DNA of 64,000 nt from Phymatolithon calcareum (GCA_977006965.1 OZ345360.1:3064766-3128765), one strand, 5' to 3'; counted from the first letter of the stretch, positions 13,723-24,391 are shown. Notes: a model not told the origin generated them from the letters alone. Numbers and translations: made by a program.

Positions 13723-13750
13723 CCTGGGACACTAAATTCCAGTTTTGATG
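13723..13750 (-). repeat. Right terminal inverted repeat of the pogo-like element
   Basis: Reverse-complement partner of the left repeat. It is followed at once by the duplicated TA (13751-13752) and then by resumed gag coding sequence. Confidence 0.93.
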
Positions 13751-14635
13751 TACCGGCGAGACTACGACCGCCGGCACGATCCGCCGAGGCGATATGCGGC
13801 TAGGCGCCAAGAGGACCTCGCATCACACCTTAGGGAGATCGAGCCGAGCGATCCGCGCTTTACCCGCCTCGTGTCGTACCGGCGGTGTCGGCTCAATGAT
13901 CGCAACCCGGACACGGGGCCGGAGGTGTCGCGCAACATCGGCCTTTGGTCCCGACGTCTCGACTCGATCATGGAGAAGCACGTCTTCTCCGGGCAGCACC
14001 CGATCGCTTCGCTCCGTTTTCTTGCCGCCTTCCAGCGGGCGCTCAACAACGAAAGCGTCCCTGAAGGTGCGGCTGTCCGCATCTGGCCGCGGTTTTTGAC
14101 TGGCGATGCGCTGGAACTCTTTAACCAGCAGACGGAAGACGGGCACGCCGACCTCGGTGGGTTCACCTCGTCGCCGGAGGCGGTGAACTTTTTCCTCCGA
14201 ACATATGCCAAGGACCGGTACCTCGAGGACGCGGTGGAGCGCCTCGATCGCATGCAACAGACCGAGACCGAGACGGTCACGGCCTTTTAGAACCGCATGC
14301 GCACCGCGGCACGCGACCTGGCCGGCGAATTCTCGCAACAGGAACTAATGACAAAGTTCCAGCGGGGTCTGCACCCCAACATCCACGCACTCCTTAGGGA
14401 GCAGCGGAGGGAATTCATGGGCCCCAATGCGTTTGCAGAGTACTCCAGCCGCGCGGCCGCCATCGGTGAGGCGCACCAGTCCCTCGCTGGAGGCGCAGCC
14501 CGCGGGCACGCGCCCTGCTCTAGGACGCCGAGGAGCCGCCTCGCGGCTTGCTACATCCGAGGGCGACAACCCCCAGAGGGGACCCGGTGGCTCTTGCCGG
14601 AGCAGCGTCCGGTGGAAACAACGACGCCCAGTTGA

Positions 14636-15462
14636 CGGTGACCCCTCGCCCCGAGTATTCAGACTATGCTCCGGACGCGGCTTCCGTCGCCGCGAGCTGG
14701 TCCACCGCTCCGAGGGAGCCTCCCACCCCGACCGCGGAGTCCAGCGTCTGGTACTCCGCGCCCCCGGGACCCGACACTCCGGACACCGCCCTCCTGGTCG
14801 GGCAAGACGGCAACCGGCGCGCCCCGCGACCGCGAGGTCCACCCGCGCGCGGGACGTCCACCCGGTTCATGGTGGACGTGTACTTCACCTGCTACGTTTT
14901 GGGGCACCGCAGCCTTGACTACCCGCATCGCGATCCGGTAACCTGGGACGCGCCTTTCCAGGAGTGGGTGACGGCCAACTTCGGCCGCCTCGCACCCGAG
15001 TACTGGGACTGGCTAACGTCCATCGGGCGGGCGCCCGGCCAACAACATCGGCCCCGCGCTAAATCCCGCGCCTCCTCCCGCGGCAGCGTAACCTCTGCCG
15101 CGGGCACCGCCGCCTCCACCGGCAACCGGAACGGAACCTCCAAGTCCTGCCAAGACCGTCGCAGCCCCGCCTTTAAACTTATTTGGGATCCGGGCCGCGA
15201 CACCGTCGGTTCCGACGAACCGCGGCTCGCGACCCCTCCTAATAGTCTTCCTGACCAGGCGGGCTCGGCACTCTCCACGCCGCGGCGCTGCCCGCGGCAA
15301 GCGCCCCGCAGGGCGGCGCTTAAAAATCGCCCTCACTGCCCGCGTTCATTCTCAAGCTCCGCGGAGCCGGCGACGCCATGCCGGCCGCGGCCACGCGGGC
15401 CAAACCTGCCACACACCCAGCGGGATGGGACGAACTCGCTTGGCACATGCACCCTCCGTTAG
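14636..15462 (+). pseudogene. Gypsy-1 gag C-terminal part with damaged CCHC zinc knuckle
   Basis: After the frameshift, the frame read from 14548 carries a Pro/Thr/Ala-rich linker and then a retroviral-type zinc knuckle at 14881-14922. Spacing is exactly C-X2-C-X4-H-X4-C, but the first and last Cys positions (14881-14883 and 14920-14922) are TAC (Tyr). The middle Cys (14890) and the His (14905) remain. Both losses are single G-to-A changes from TGC. The knuckle should bind the RNA genome during packaging, and in this state it could not hold zinc normally. The downstream sequence is Ser/Arg/Pro-rich linker. Confidence 0.7.
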
Positions 15463-15599
15463 TCAACCTCATCTTGCCGTTCCCAAAAGCACGCAGGTCG
15501 CACAATGCCACCTTACCTGAAAGCTCCGAGGGGCAGGGGGCAGCTCGCCCATTCGGTCTCCCAGACCACGTCTCGCTCGCCGAGTACCGCGCGAACCCT

Positions 15600-16093
15600 G
15601 TTTGCGCACTCTCGTGGTTCAATTACAAGGTCGATGCGCGCATCGGTCCGAACGCGGAGTCACAGGCACAGCAGTTGACGGTCGTGGATACCGGGCCGGC
15701 CCCAACCTGATCCGCGCCGCACTTGTCCCGCCCGATGTCCTTCGTAACATGGACACCGAGCGCGAGTTGGTTAACCTCTCCAGTGCCTCGAATCACAGGT
15801 TGGACATCCTCGGCATTGTACAGCTCATCGTCACGGTTGCCTCCCAGGTCAACCGCATGCCATTCGTGGTAGTTCGGCAGCTCGGCGCGAACGCCATCCT
15901 TGGATGCCCCTACACGGACTCGGCCGTAGAGGACATCAAGTGTCAGAAACGAGGCGTTCTTCTCCGTAACGGTGACTTCGTGCCCATCGTCCGCCGCCGC
16001 GCCGCGGCGCCCATCGCGAGCTCCCCGAGCGGAAGACCGTCCGCACTCGGGCCTAATCGTCGCACACAGCGCTTCGCTGTGCTCGCCGCGTAG
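15600..16093 (+). pseudogene. Gypsy-1 aspartic protease, frameshifted at the active site
   Basis: The frame ending at 15710 reads LTVVDTGPAP. The next frame, from about 15690, continues with PNLIRAALVP, so the usual DTGA active-site block is cut by a one-base slip between about 15690 and 15705. Downstream hydrophobic strands and the flap-side block (GANAILGCPY, near 15890-15915) fit a retropepsin fold. This enzyme would process the gag-pol polyprotein. The slip sits on the catalytic motif and so inactivates it unless it is a sequencing error in a G+C-rich run. Confidence 0.65.
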
Positions 16094-16197
16094 TTCTCGC
16101 ACCCCAGTCGGAAACACCTGTACCGGTCATCTGTTCGAAAAACGGGCTTCGGCTCTTCGAGGCTGCTCCGCACCTCTTTGACTCCAAACGCATCCCC

Positions 16198-19100
16198 ATG
16201 GCCAACGGGGTTGCGGACGTGCAGCCGGGAGTTCCCTTCGAAGTCCGCGTGGCCAACTTTACGGATCACCCCGTCGAGCTCCCGAAGCACATGCGCCTGG
16301 GATACACGGTCCCCGCGCCCTTCCAGGCCGACGCCGCGCTGCCGGTGATTTTCTCGGAGGGCGAGTCCCCGTCCTCGGCCGTGCCCCCGCGAGGGATCCC
16401 CCCACCCGTTGAGGAGGGGGTGGCCTTGTCAGTCGAGGACTTGGACCTTCCGGACTTGGACCAGGAGCAGTCCATCCCGGTACGCGACATGCTCCGGCAG
16501 TTTGCCTCGATGTGGCAAGGACGCTTAGGCGAGTTTCGAGGCACCCAACACCGCATCGACCTGCTCCCAGGAGCCCGCCCGGCGTTCTCACAGCCGTACC
16601 GGGCCGGACCGGAGTCCCGCAAGGTGATCCAGGCCAGCGTCGACGAGCTCCTCGCCAAGGACATCATCGAGCCGGCGAAGTCGCAATGGACGGCGCCGGT
16701 CGTCCTCGCGCCGAAACAGGACGGCACGCTCATGTTCTGCGTCGACTACCGCCGCCTCAACGCGGTCACCAAACGGGACGCCTACCCACTCCCACGCATG
16801 GAGGACTGCCTCGACAGCTTGGGCACAGACAAGTACTTCACAGCAGTGGACTGCAACTCCGGGTTTTGGCAGATCCCCATCGCCCCGGAGGACCGGCACA
16901 AGACGGCGTTCGTCAGCAACGCAGGGGTCTTCCAATGGAAGCGCATGCCCTTCGGGCTCATTAACGCCCCGGCGACCTTCCAGCGACTACTGGACCTCCT
17001 GCTAGCAGGCTATCGATGGAAGTCGTGCCTCGTCTATGTTGATGACGTGGTAGTGTTCTCGTCGAGCTTTGGGGAACACCTCACACACGTGCAGGAGGTG
17101 CTCGAGGTCATCCGCGACGCCGTTCTGTCGCTCAAACTGCCGAAGTGCAAGTTCTTGTCGCGTACGGTGGACTACCTCGGACACGTCGTGCGCATGGGCA
17201 AGCTTATGGTCGCCGAAAAGAACACGGCCGCCATCGAGGGCCTTCAGTTCCCGCGCACGCAGACGCAGCTCCGCTCGTTTATGGGCATGTGCAACGTCTA
17301 TCGACGCTTCGTTCCCAATTTCGCGCGCGTCGCGGCGCCTCTGAACCGTCTTCTCCGGAAGGGCGCTCCCACCGAGTTACTACGGCCACTGCCGGAGCAG
17401 AAGGAAGCCTTCGAGCTACTCAAGGCGGCCCTCAGGGCACCTCCAGTCTTGCGCCTCCCACATCCGGACCGGCCGTACTCCGTGGACACGGACGCCTGCA
17501 ACGAGCAGATCGGGTGTGCGCTGTTCCAGACCGACGAATCGGGCACCCGTCATCGACTGGGCTTCTGGAGCCGGACGCTCTCCGCGCCGGAGCGCAACTA
17601 CAGCGCCACCGAGCGCGAGGCTCTCGCTGTCGTCTTGGCCGTGCAGATTCTCCGCCCGTATCTTGAACGACGGCACTTCACGGTCCACACTGATCATGCC
17701 GCGCTCAAGTGGATGATGGACTTGGCGGATGTCAGCGGACGGCTGGCGCGCTGGCGCTTGCGCCTCCTGCAGTTCGATGTTAGCATCCAATACCGGCGAG
17801 GGGCGGAGAACACCATCGCGGACGCCATCTCGCGCTTGCCCACGTACGGCACGACCGAAACCCCGCCCGAGCTGGAGATCCCGTGTTTGATGGTCATGGA
17901 CCATGCGGTTAGCCGCCGTGACGTCCCCCGCGTCGTCTGGACCGACCGCGTCGACTCCGGCTCGTGGGCGTCCGCCGACTGGGACCCCTTCCCGGACACG
18001 GACGGGTGCCGCGGCGACTGTTACTGCCCCGGCTGTGCCCGCGAGCGGTACTATGTTAACGCTGCTGAATTCTCCCTCTTGACGATGGACGAGGCCGACC
18101 CGTTCTGCCGGCGCGTACGGGATCCCGCTGCGGCGGCGCCGCCCGACTTCACCGAGGATGGGCGGGGACTGGTTGTCCGGGTAGCGCCGATCGACGGCGC
18201 ACGGCGGATCTTCTTGCCGGAAACCCTCCGCCCTAGGGCGCTTCACTTGGCGCACCACACGCCGGCAGCCGGCCACCCGGGAGTCATGCGCCAGTACTAT
18301 ACGATGCGTCGCACATTCTACTGGCCCGGCATGCAGGCAGATATTCGGCGCGCCTCGAAGGCTTGTCACCCCTGCTCGGTGGAGCGTACGAACCTCCGAA
18401 CGCACCAGGCGCCCATGAAGTTGTTTCCCGCGACAGAGCGCTTGGAGTTTGTGGCCATCGACATCCTCGGCCCGCTCCCCCGCTCGGCGAAGAAGCATCA
18501 GTACCTGGTCGCCATCACGGATCGCTTCACCAAGCTGACGCGAGTGGTGCCTCTCGCCACGGTGACCGCCTTGGCGGTATGTAGGGCCTTCGTGGACCAT
18601 TGGATTTTCGCCTACGGCGCACCGGCGCGGCTGCTCTCCGACAACGGTTCTCAATTCACCGCCCGGCTGTTCCAATTTGTGACTACCCAATTCGGGATCC
18701 GACACGCGTTCACGACTATCTACCATCCGCAGACGAACGGCCAAGCCGAGCGGTTCAACCGCACCCTGCTTGCCGGACTTCGCGCCTTTGTCGCGGAACA
18801 TCCGCGGACGTGGCACGAGTACGCCGGTACCCGGACCTACGCGTACAACACCCAGGTGCACAAGTCCACCGGGCATGCCCGTTCCAGCTCGTCCTCTCCC
18901 GGCTGCTCGGTCCCCTTGTCCTTAAGAGGGAAACGAACCCGTCCGGCGCGCCGGAGCCCCGATTGGAGCGCGAGCGTTTCCGCGAAGACGTCAAACGGCT
19001 TGTTGCCGGCGCAGCCCAGGCTCAGGCGAAAGCTCAGGCGCGGTATAAGCGCGACTTCTACCGACGTATTAAGCTGCTGACGCCCGCTCAGCCCGGCGAC

Positions 19101-19655
19101 CACGTCTGCCTGGAACGCCAGGGACCCTCTGAGGAGGAAGGCGATGGCATTCGCCGCCGCCACAAACTCCAAGCAAAGGCGGACGGGCCTTACGAAGTTC
19201 TCCAGGCAACGCCAAACACCGCCACGATCGATCGCGACGGCCTCACGGAAGTCGTCTCTCGCGACCGGACCTCCAAGGCCCCTGGCCCACGCTCGCCTGA
19301 TGGGACTCTCAGCCCGGCACCCGCGCCAGACGCCACGGCGGAGCTGTCGCTTCCGCCGCGCGACCCCTCGCGGCCCCGCGCTCGCGCGACCCCGCGAGCG
19401 GGCAAGTCCGAGTGCGACGAACATCCGGTGGCCCTCCGCTCGACAGCCGTTCCAACGGCCGCCGCGGAGCACGTGGTTGACAAGCTGCTGGAGTACGATG
19501 CCGAGGAGGACCTCTTCCGCGTCCGCTGGTATGGCTATCCGCCCGATGAAGACACGTGGGTGCCGCCGTGCCACCTGCCGTTCAACCCTATGGACAGCTT
19601 CTTTCGTCGCGCGAACACGCGCGTGCCGCGGCACCTTCTTCATCTCCGTAAGTAA
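16198..19655 (+). pseudogene. pol: Gypsy-1 pol: RT, RNase H, integrase, chromodomain
   Basis: A 960-residue frame from 16198 holds the reverse transcriptase (VDYRRL near residue 182, YVDD at 280-283), RNase H (catalytic Asp near 430, TDHAALKW near 498) and the integrase. The integrase has an H2C2 zinc region near 682-726 and a D755, D815, E851 triad with 35 residues between the last two. Near 18875 the frame slips by one after HKSTG and continues in the next frame with PFQLVLSR, a GPY/F-type linker and a chromodomain near 19465-19620 (EHVVDKLLEYD, RVRWYGYPPDEDTW). Chromodomains steer integration to marked chromatin in chromoviruses. A Cys-rich insert (C-X3-C-X-C-X2-C) separates RNase H and integrase. 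Confidence 0.92.
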
Positions 19656-19751
19656 CGCGCGGAAGGCGAGAACCCGTGTCGCGGTATCCTGGCGCCAGCC
19701 CTGTCCCGGGCAACTCCACCCCTGTGGCCAAAGTGCCTCGGCGCATCCCCT

Positions 19752-19764
19752 GTAGGGGGGCAGG
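19752..19764 (+). other. Polypurine-tract-like sequence after gypsy-1 pol
   Basis: GTAGGGGGGCAGG lies about 100 nt after the chromodomain stop. This is where a gypsy element primes plus-strand synthesis, just before its 3' LTR. The following bases do not match anything upstream of gag that I can see, so an LTR start cannot be confirmed. Confidence 0.4.
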
Positions 19765-20177
19765 TTAACCTCACCTCTCTGGCCTTTTTTTCCCTGATTA
19801 TCTGAGGCCTCAATTTCCCTTAATTTTGGGACTCATTCACTTGGGGTATTTTTTTGGCCTTAATTTTCACTTTATTCGCTGACACTACACATTCTTTTTC
19901 TTTCTTGTCCTTTTCTGCACCCTCGGCTTACACCTATGCTAAAGTACTCTCAGCAGCCCGCCTTCGGGACTGATCCCTCTTGGCACATGAACGCCGTCGC
20001 AGCCGGGCCCTCCGGCGCGCGCGCACTGACGCCAAGACTCCGCGAGGCCCCACCGTAGGCCAACAGCACAGTTCCCACAAGCGGATGGAGCGGGCCTTGC
20101 GCCCGGCTCCTTTATCTAAAACTAAGGATTCTAGCCTCTGCTACCGCCTAGGCGGACTTGCGCCTCGGTGCTCTCAA
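19765..20177. other. Non-coding stretch after gypsy-1
   Basis: A T-rich segment (19780-19930) is followed by a return to G+C-rich sequence. It could be the 3' LTR of gypsy-1, but no 5' partner is visible. No gene seen. Confidence 0.35.
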
Positions 20178-21876
20178 CTAAACACCCGCCCAGGCGGGGA
20201 TGCGACGTTCCCCGCGGCGCACTTCCGGGTCGCGCGCCCGCTCCAGGGCATTCGCCAGCGCGAGGTCCAGGTACTCCGCCCGGCGCTGCTCGCGTGCCGT
20301 AGCACGGTCCTCCAACGCAGCCACACGCCTCCCGCGCCGTTCCTCGCGCGCAAGCCGCCGCTCGCGGCTCGGCTGGGGGATCAGCTCCTCACGGCGCGGC
20401 AGGCTCCATGAACGGGCCCGTGCAGGGCCCCACACGAGCTCCCGTGGCAGCGCTCGATGGTCCCTCGCGACTCCGGCAGTGCTTGCCACAACGCCCGGAG
20501 GCAGCGCTGGACGACGCCTCTCGTCCACGCGCCCGGCCACAGGGCCACGCAACCACCGAGCGAACCTCTCTTCCGTGGCCCCGGACCACCGGCCGACCGC
20601 CCCGCGACCCCACGCGCCTCGCGCCTCTCGCTCCGCGGCCCGCAGCTCGAACTCGACCGGGCCACCGACTCGTGCCTCCTCCGCGACCACGCCCGCCCAA
20701 CCCCCCGGGCGCCGCCCGAAACCGTTGGCTGCCCAACGTTAGTCGGCGAGATCCCCCCGGAGGCGCACCCCGCGGGACGCGAAGTCCGATCCCGGCGAGC
20801 CGGCCACGCGCTCGCGCGGACCCGCAGCTCGGGCACTGAGGCCAGCCGCCACCCTCCGACATCCCACGGCGCCACGTCGCCGCCGGCGTACACCGGCACT
20901 ATAGCACAATCGTTCCGATGCGGACGGATGGAGAGGGCCGGATCATAACGCGCCCAGTGTACGTCGCGAATCGCGTCCAGCAGCTGCTCCAGACGCACGG
21001 CGGTCGCCGCCTCCCCAGCCACGTGCCTGACCCCCAGCTCCTCGATCGACGCGATGACGGCCGGCTGCAGGTACCACAGGCGCCCCCGCTCGGCCTCCTC
21101 CATCAATGCTGCCGCGGTCCCAAGCGCCCACAGGGTGTGGGTCGCACACGATGCTGCCGAGGCGGTTGGCGCGAGCGCCCGCAGCTCCGCGCTGTTCTCC
21201 AAGGGGCGCGCCGCCATTTCTAGGCCAAAGAACTTCACAGCGGTGGGCGTCCCGACCGCCAGGTCCCACGGCGCCTCGTACGCGGGCCACGCTCGCGGCG
21301 CCGGCAGGACTGTACCACCTTTGGGGAACACGCTTTCGACAAACAGCGCAGACTGAATGATCCGGGCTTTTGCAATACTTGCTGGGCCCAAAGAAAAGTG
21401 AATGCAATATCGCGGGGGGTTAGGATGTCAGCACTCATGACAGGGGTCTGATTGAATGATCCTTCCCAAGGTGATGTATCGGATAGATAAGATTCCTCTT
21501 GTTGAGATGCTGCATTTGTCCCGGAGGACATGGTTGGTGCATTAGTCGCTGTGTCACCGTCTTGTGTGCCATCGCGCTGAGTTTTTGGAACAGAGTTTAA
21601 TGATTTTGGCATTGGAAGTGCACGTGACTCGTTACGTTCCCCTTGCAGCGTTGGCGTCGCTGTAGTCCGCACGGAATGCACACTCGGAATTGATGACTCG
21701 AGCCGCGGGAGTACATGATGCGGTTGCCCGGCCTCTACTGACGGATTGAAGTCAGAGCGAGGTGCACTTTCGCCGGAAAGATTCGCTGATACACCATATC
21801 CAACGTCAGCAGCATCGGATGGGTCGCATTTTGGTGAGGCAATTTGTGGAACCGGCCATTGTGATGGGTTCGCCAT
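20178..21876 (-). pseudogene. Unidentified frameshifted ORF, gag-like in character
   Basis: I do not recognise this protein. Reading leftwards, an ATG at 21876 opens a Ser/Pro/Thr-rich N-terminal part (to about 21400) of ordinary composition. Near 21385 the frame slips after DIAFTFLW, and a G+C-rich frame with an ordered segment (EELGVRHVAGEAATAVRLEQ, LLDAIRDVHWARYDP) follows to about 20800. A further Arg/Glu/Ala-rich, coiled-coil-like frame (LEDRATAREQRRAEY) runs down to 20178. The low-complexity head, helical middle and basic tail resemble a retroelement capsid polyprotein, but no zinc knuckle or enzyme domain supports that. It may belong to a third element oriented against gypsy-1. Confidence 0.4.
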
Positions 21877-22401
21877 AGCACTAGATTTTCATCACAATGT
21901 TGGTGTGTTGGATTGGATGGGAGCAATGTGCAACAACGGAATGGGGAACGGTGGAGGTGAATTCTCCCGCCGTTTTTGGTGCTCTTACAGAAGAGTTCAC
22001 TGGAACATAAGTAGAACAGATGTGTTGCAGTATAGACTGGTTCTTCAGAAATGCGTATCTTTAGGTTGGATGCAACATGCTCACTTCACTTTTTCATCCG
22101 GTGTAGAATGGGCCTGCGAAAGTCTGCGCGAAGGCGAATTTAGGTCGTTGAAAACCGTGGAATCGGGCCAAAAGTGTATACAAAAGATGATTTAAAATTT
22201 TTATTCACAACTTTCCCCATTACGAGTACTTTCATCTGTATCTTACTGTATTTTATCTAAAGTTTGCCCTGATACTGTAAGGATGTTAATTTTCGAGGAT
22301 AGATTCTGAGCGGAAAGTAATTGAAAATTTATTGTGTATCGTACAAAATATCAGTGTCGATTTTCTGCTTTAATCCTGCTTTTAGTTATTTATATATCTT
22401 T
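21877..22401. other. Gap between antisense ORF and helicase fragment
   Basis: No coding or structured feature recognised. The last 14 bases of the gap lead into the telomere-like tract GGGAATAAGGGAAT (22402-22415), where the helicase fragment begins. Confidence 0.4.
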
Positions 22402-23440
22402 GGGAATAAGGGAATGAATCGAGCTTTGTGCCTCCGCTGTTGGAGACGCTGTTCTCAACATGCTCCGAGATTTGCGGCATAGCATATTTACGTTGTTTCT
22501 AAAGGGCAAGGGCTTACCGGAGAACTTTGAATCATCGTGCGAGAAGATGGTCAATGATTGAGACAGCCTCGTCCCAGGGTACTGGGCACTTGCTGACCTG
22601 AGGAATGCTGCGTTTGTCCGAGCCTGCATGACCTGGCTACAGCAGAATATTGTGGTAGAGCTATCTGCCTCCGAGGTTGCTGCGTGGTGCGAAGGGCCAC
22701 TTCTTCTCACTGTCGTTCATTTGAGCGGAGTGGCACCGAGTCGGGGAACGGAGCTTGGAAGCTTATCAATTCGTAATACTCATAGTCGGAAGCGCGGGTT
22801 TTTCTTCGTTGGAGAAGAAGTATTGGTGATTCCGACGTTTAGCAAACGTCGAGGCATTCTTCGAGGCCACATCGATTTTACGTCAAGGCACCTGGAGAAG
22901 GAGTCATCGTTTTTTTCCAAGGCATATTTCTTACTGCTACATCCGATCATCGTTGGTCAATCACAGATGGAAGATGTACCTGCAGGGAGAGAAGGGGAGG
23001 CAGTATTACGGAAGCAGTCACTGGTCACCGACAATGTGTGCTTGGGAAGTATTGCACCGGAAGATGTTGCGGGTCGGATTGGAGAAGTGTTTGCGAAGTA
23101 CAAGATTCCGTTCACATTCTCTCAATACAGCCACGGACAGCGAGGATATGCAAAGATGAGGGGATTAAAGTCGTACATGCGGCGAGTGTATCGATTGGAA
23201 AAAGGTGAGGAGGATTGGGAGGATGAAGATGGCGTCATCAGAGCAAGCTTTTCTCAAGCCGAACACTCGCTTCGGACAGCGATAAAAAACTATGCGCAAT
23301 CGGCGCGTCCGGGAGACGTATCGATCGAAGCAGAAGAAGATTTGGTCGAACTTTTTCGGAGGGCGTCCATCCAGTGTCAAGAAGACATCTGGCTACGAAA
23401 GAAAGCGGTTGTCGAAGTTGCTGATGGTATTTTCGAGACG
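22402..23440 (+). pseudogene. RecQ/zinc-finger helicase relic, central fragment (copy 2)
   Basis: Homologous by eye to 53900-54900 of the larger helicase relic. Shared blocks include AVLNM, PGYWALAD, APSRGTELGS, IRNTHSRKR, VIPTFSK, LHPII, DNVCLGS and GYAKMRG. Homology begins at about 22420, directly after GGGAATAAGGGAAT, and ends near 23400. The protein then runs on into repeat R1, so the helicase motor is absent. One in-frame TGA (22559-22561) breaks the 5' part. The segment lies between the zinc-finger head and the motor, and its function is unknown. The 365-residue open frame from 22628 is therefore a chimera of helicase relic and repeat, not a real gene. Confidence 0.8.
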
Positions 23441-23459
23441 CCAGAAAGCCGTGGCGCCG

Positions 23460-24060
23460 GTCGAAAAGTGATCAAATTATTCCCCAACATGATGACATTT
23501 CGGGTCATTTTTGATCCCTACTGGAGCTCTTCGGGGCATAATCGGCCCAGCACGCCTTCAAACCCGGGTGATAAGGGAAAAGGGGTTGGCGGGGAGCCTC
23601 TTGTACATCCGGGTGCACGTATAATCCTGTATGCAAGAGGCGTAATTTCAGTCCACAAAAACATCGGCTCGAGCCAAGAGGGTCACGGAAATCAGAGGGG
23701 TTACCTTGATATAATACGTCTTTGATACATAAATATGTATCTCCCGGCCAGAAGTTAACGGACAATCAAAGAATGTATCATACAGTATCGTATTTGAATG
23801 GCTGATTTCTTAGCTCCCTCACACACCACGGATCATTATCGTGCAATCAGAGCGCTAATGAGTTCGTAATATACATATTCCCGATGTTAAAGCGGGCAGA
23901 TTGAGCTCCATCATGGACACGATGATCATGTGTGATGATCATCATCGACTGCAGATACCAAGCAAGCTGAGCGAGCAGCGAAGAGTGTCCGCAACACGAC
24001 AAGCTCGTCAACAAGCAATCAATATTGGGGATAGAAATGATCATTGCAATGCGAAATGGA
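23460..24060 (+). repeat. Dispersed repeat R1, copy A
   Basis: Shares several diverged blocks, in the same order, with copy B at 36.6-38.3 kb: the block around ATGACATTTCGGG (23490), the AAAAGGGGTTGGCG block (23578), the TATGCAAGAGGCGT block (23630) and the GGCTGATTTCTT block (23800). Copy A lacks the MITE and other insertions of copy B. The element type is unknown, and there is no protein of its own that I recognise. Confidence 0.75.
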
Positions 24061-24391
24061 CAAGATGCAATTTCCATCCTGCGCGAAGCTTAGATATAGC
24101 GTACATTACTGGGCATGAGCATCGATATTTTTATATCAACTATACCATGAAATTTTTCTTGTGACATTTCATATCAAGCTTTTTTCAATATATCACGTAA
24201 TGTCTAATCATAACAAAAATGAGTGAATTTGACGAACAACCGAAAATATTTCAAAACGTTAGCCTTTTTTAAACAATTAGAAATATTTCAAAATATTTTT
24301 GGTGGCAGGCAAATCCGTCTTGATCATAAGAGCTGCTTCTCCAATAGACAACAAAAGTCAGTTATGATATCATACGATTTTTCAGAATATG

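Larger units (their letters stand above)
11140..13750 (+). mobile_element. Pogo/Tc1-mariner superfamily DNA transposon, 2611 bp, apparently complete
   Basis: The terminal inverted repeats are 28 bp (11140-11167 and 13723-13750) with two mismatches and share the core GGAATTTAGTGTCCCAGG. They are flanked by TA on each side (11138-11139 and 13751-13752), the expected target duplication. Removing the element and one TA restores an uninterrupted gypsy-1 gag frame, which proves the insertion boundary. It carries a single long intact transposase gene. Its base composition is close to the general window and far from the G+C-rich host element. Non-coding 5' sequence runs from 11168 to 12052. Confidence 0.93.
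10259..14635 (+). pseudogene. gag: Gypsy-1 gag (capsid part), split by transposon and two stops
   Basis: This is the capsid polyprotein of gypsy-1. An ATG at 10259 opens a Pro/Ala/Arg-rich N-terminus. The reading frame has a TAA at 10871-10873, continues to the TAC codon at 11138, is interrupted by the pogo-like element, and resumes in the same frame at 13751. The retrotransposon gag core (helical segment with RFLAAFQRAL and ALELFNQQ) lies at about 13930-14280. A TAG at 14288-14290 is followed in frame by the rest of the core (RTAARDL, KFQRGLHPNI) to about 14630. Both stops sit where Gln would fit, so CAA/CAG to TAA/TAG is the simplest explanation. The frame is lost between 14550 and 14635. 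Confidence 0.8.
10259..19764 (+). mobile_element. Gypsy-1: G+C-rich Ty3/gypsy retrotransposon with chromodomain, decayed
   Basis: The order gag, zinc knuckle, protease, RT, RNase H, integrase, chromodomain is that of a Ty3/gypsy chromovirus-like LTR retrotransposon. The element is much richer in G+C than the rest of the window, roughly two thirds by eye. It is interrupted in gag by a pogo-like transposon (11140-13750). It has two in-frame stops in gag and frameshifts near 14.6, 15.7 and 18.9 kb, so it is non-autonomous now. A purine tract at 19752-19764 marks the likely 3' end of the internal region. I could not find a matching LTR pair, so the true outer limits are unknown and these coordinates cover only the coding part. 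Confidence 0.85.

Noticed and set aside
18600-18880. Upstream start of the second gypsy-1 pol frame
   Set aside because: The frame before about 18880 is a shadow of the integrase; only the part after the slip is real coding sequence.
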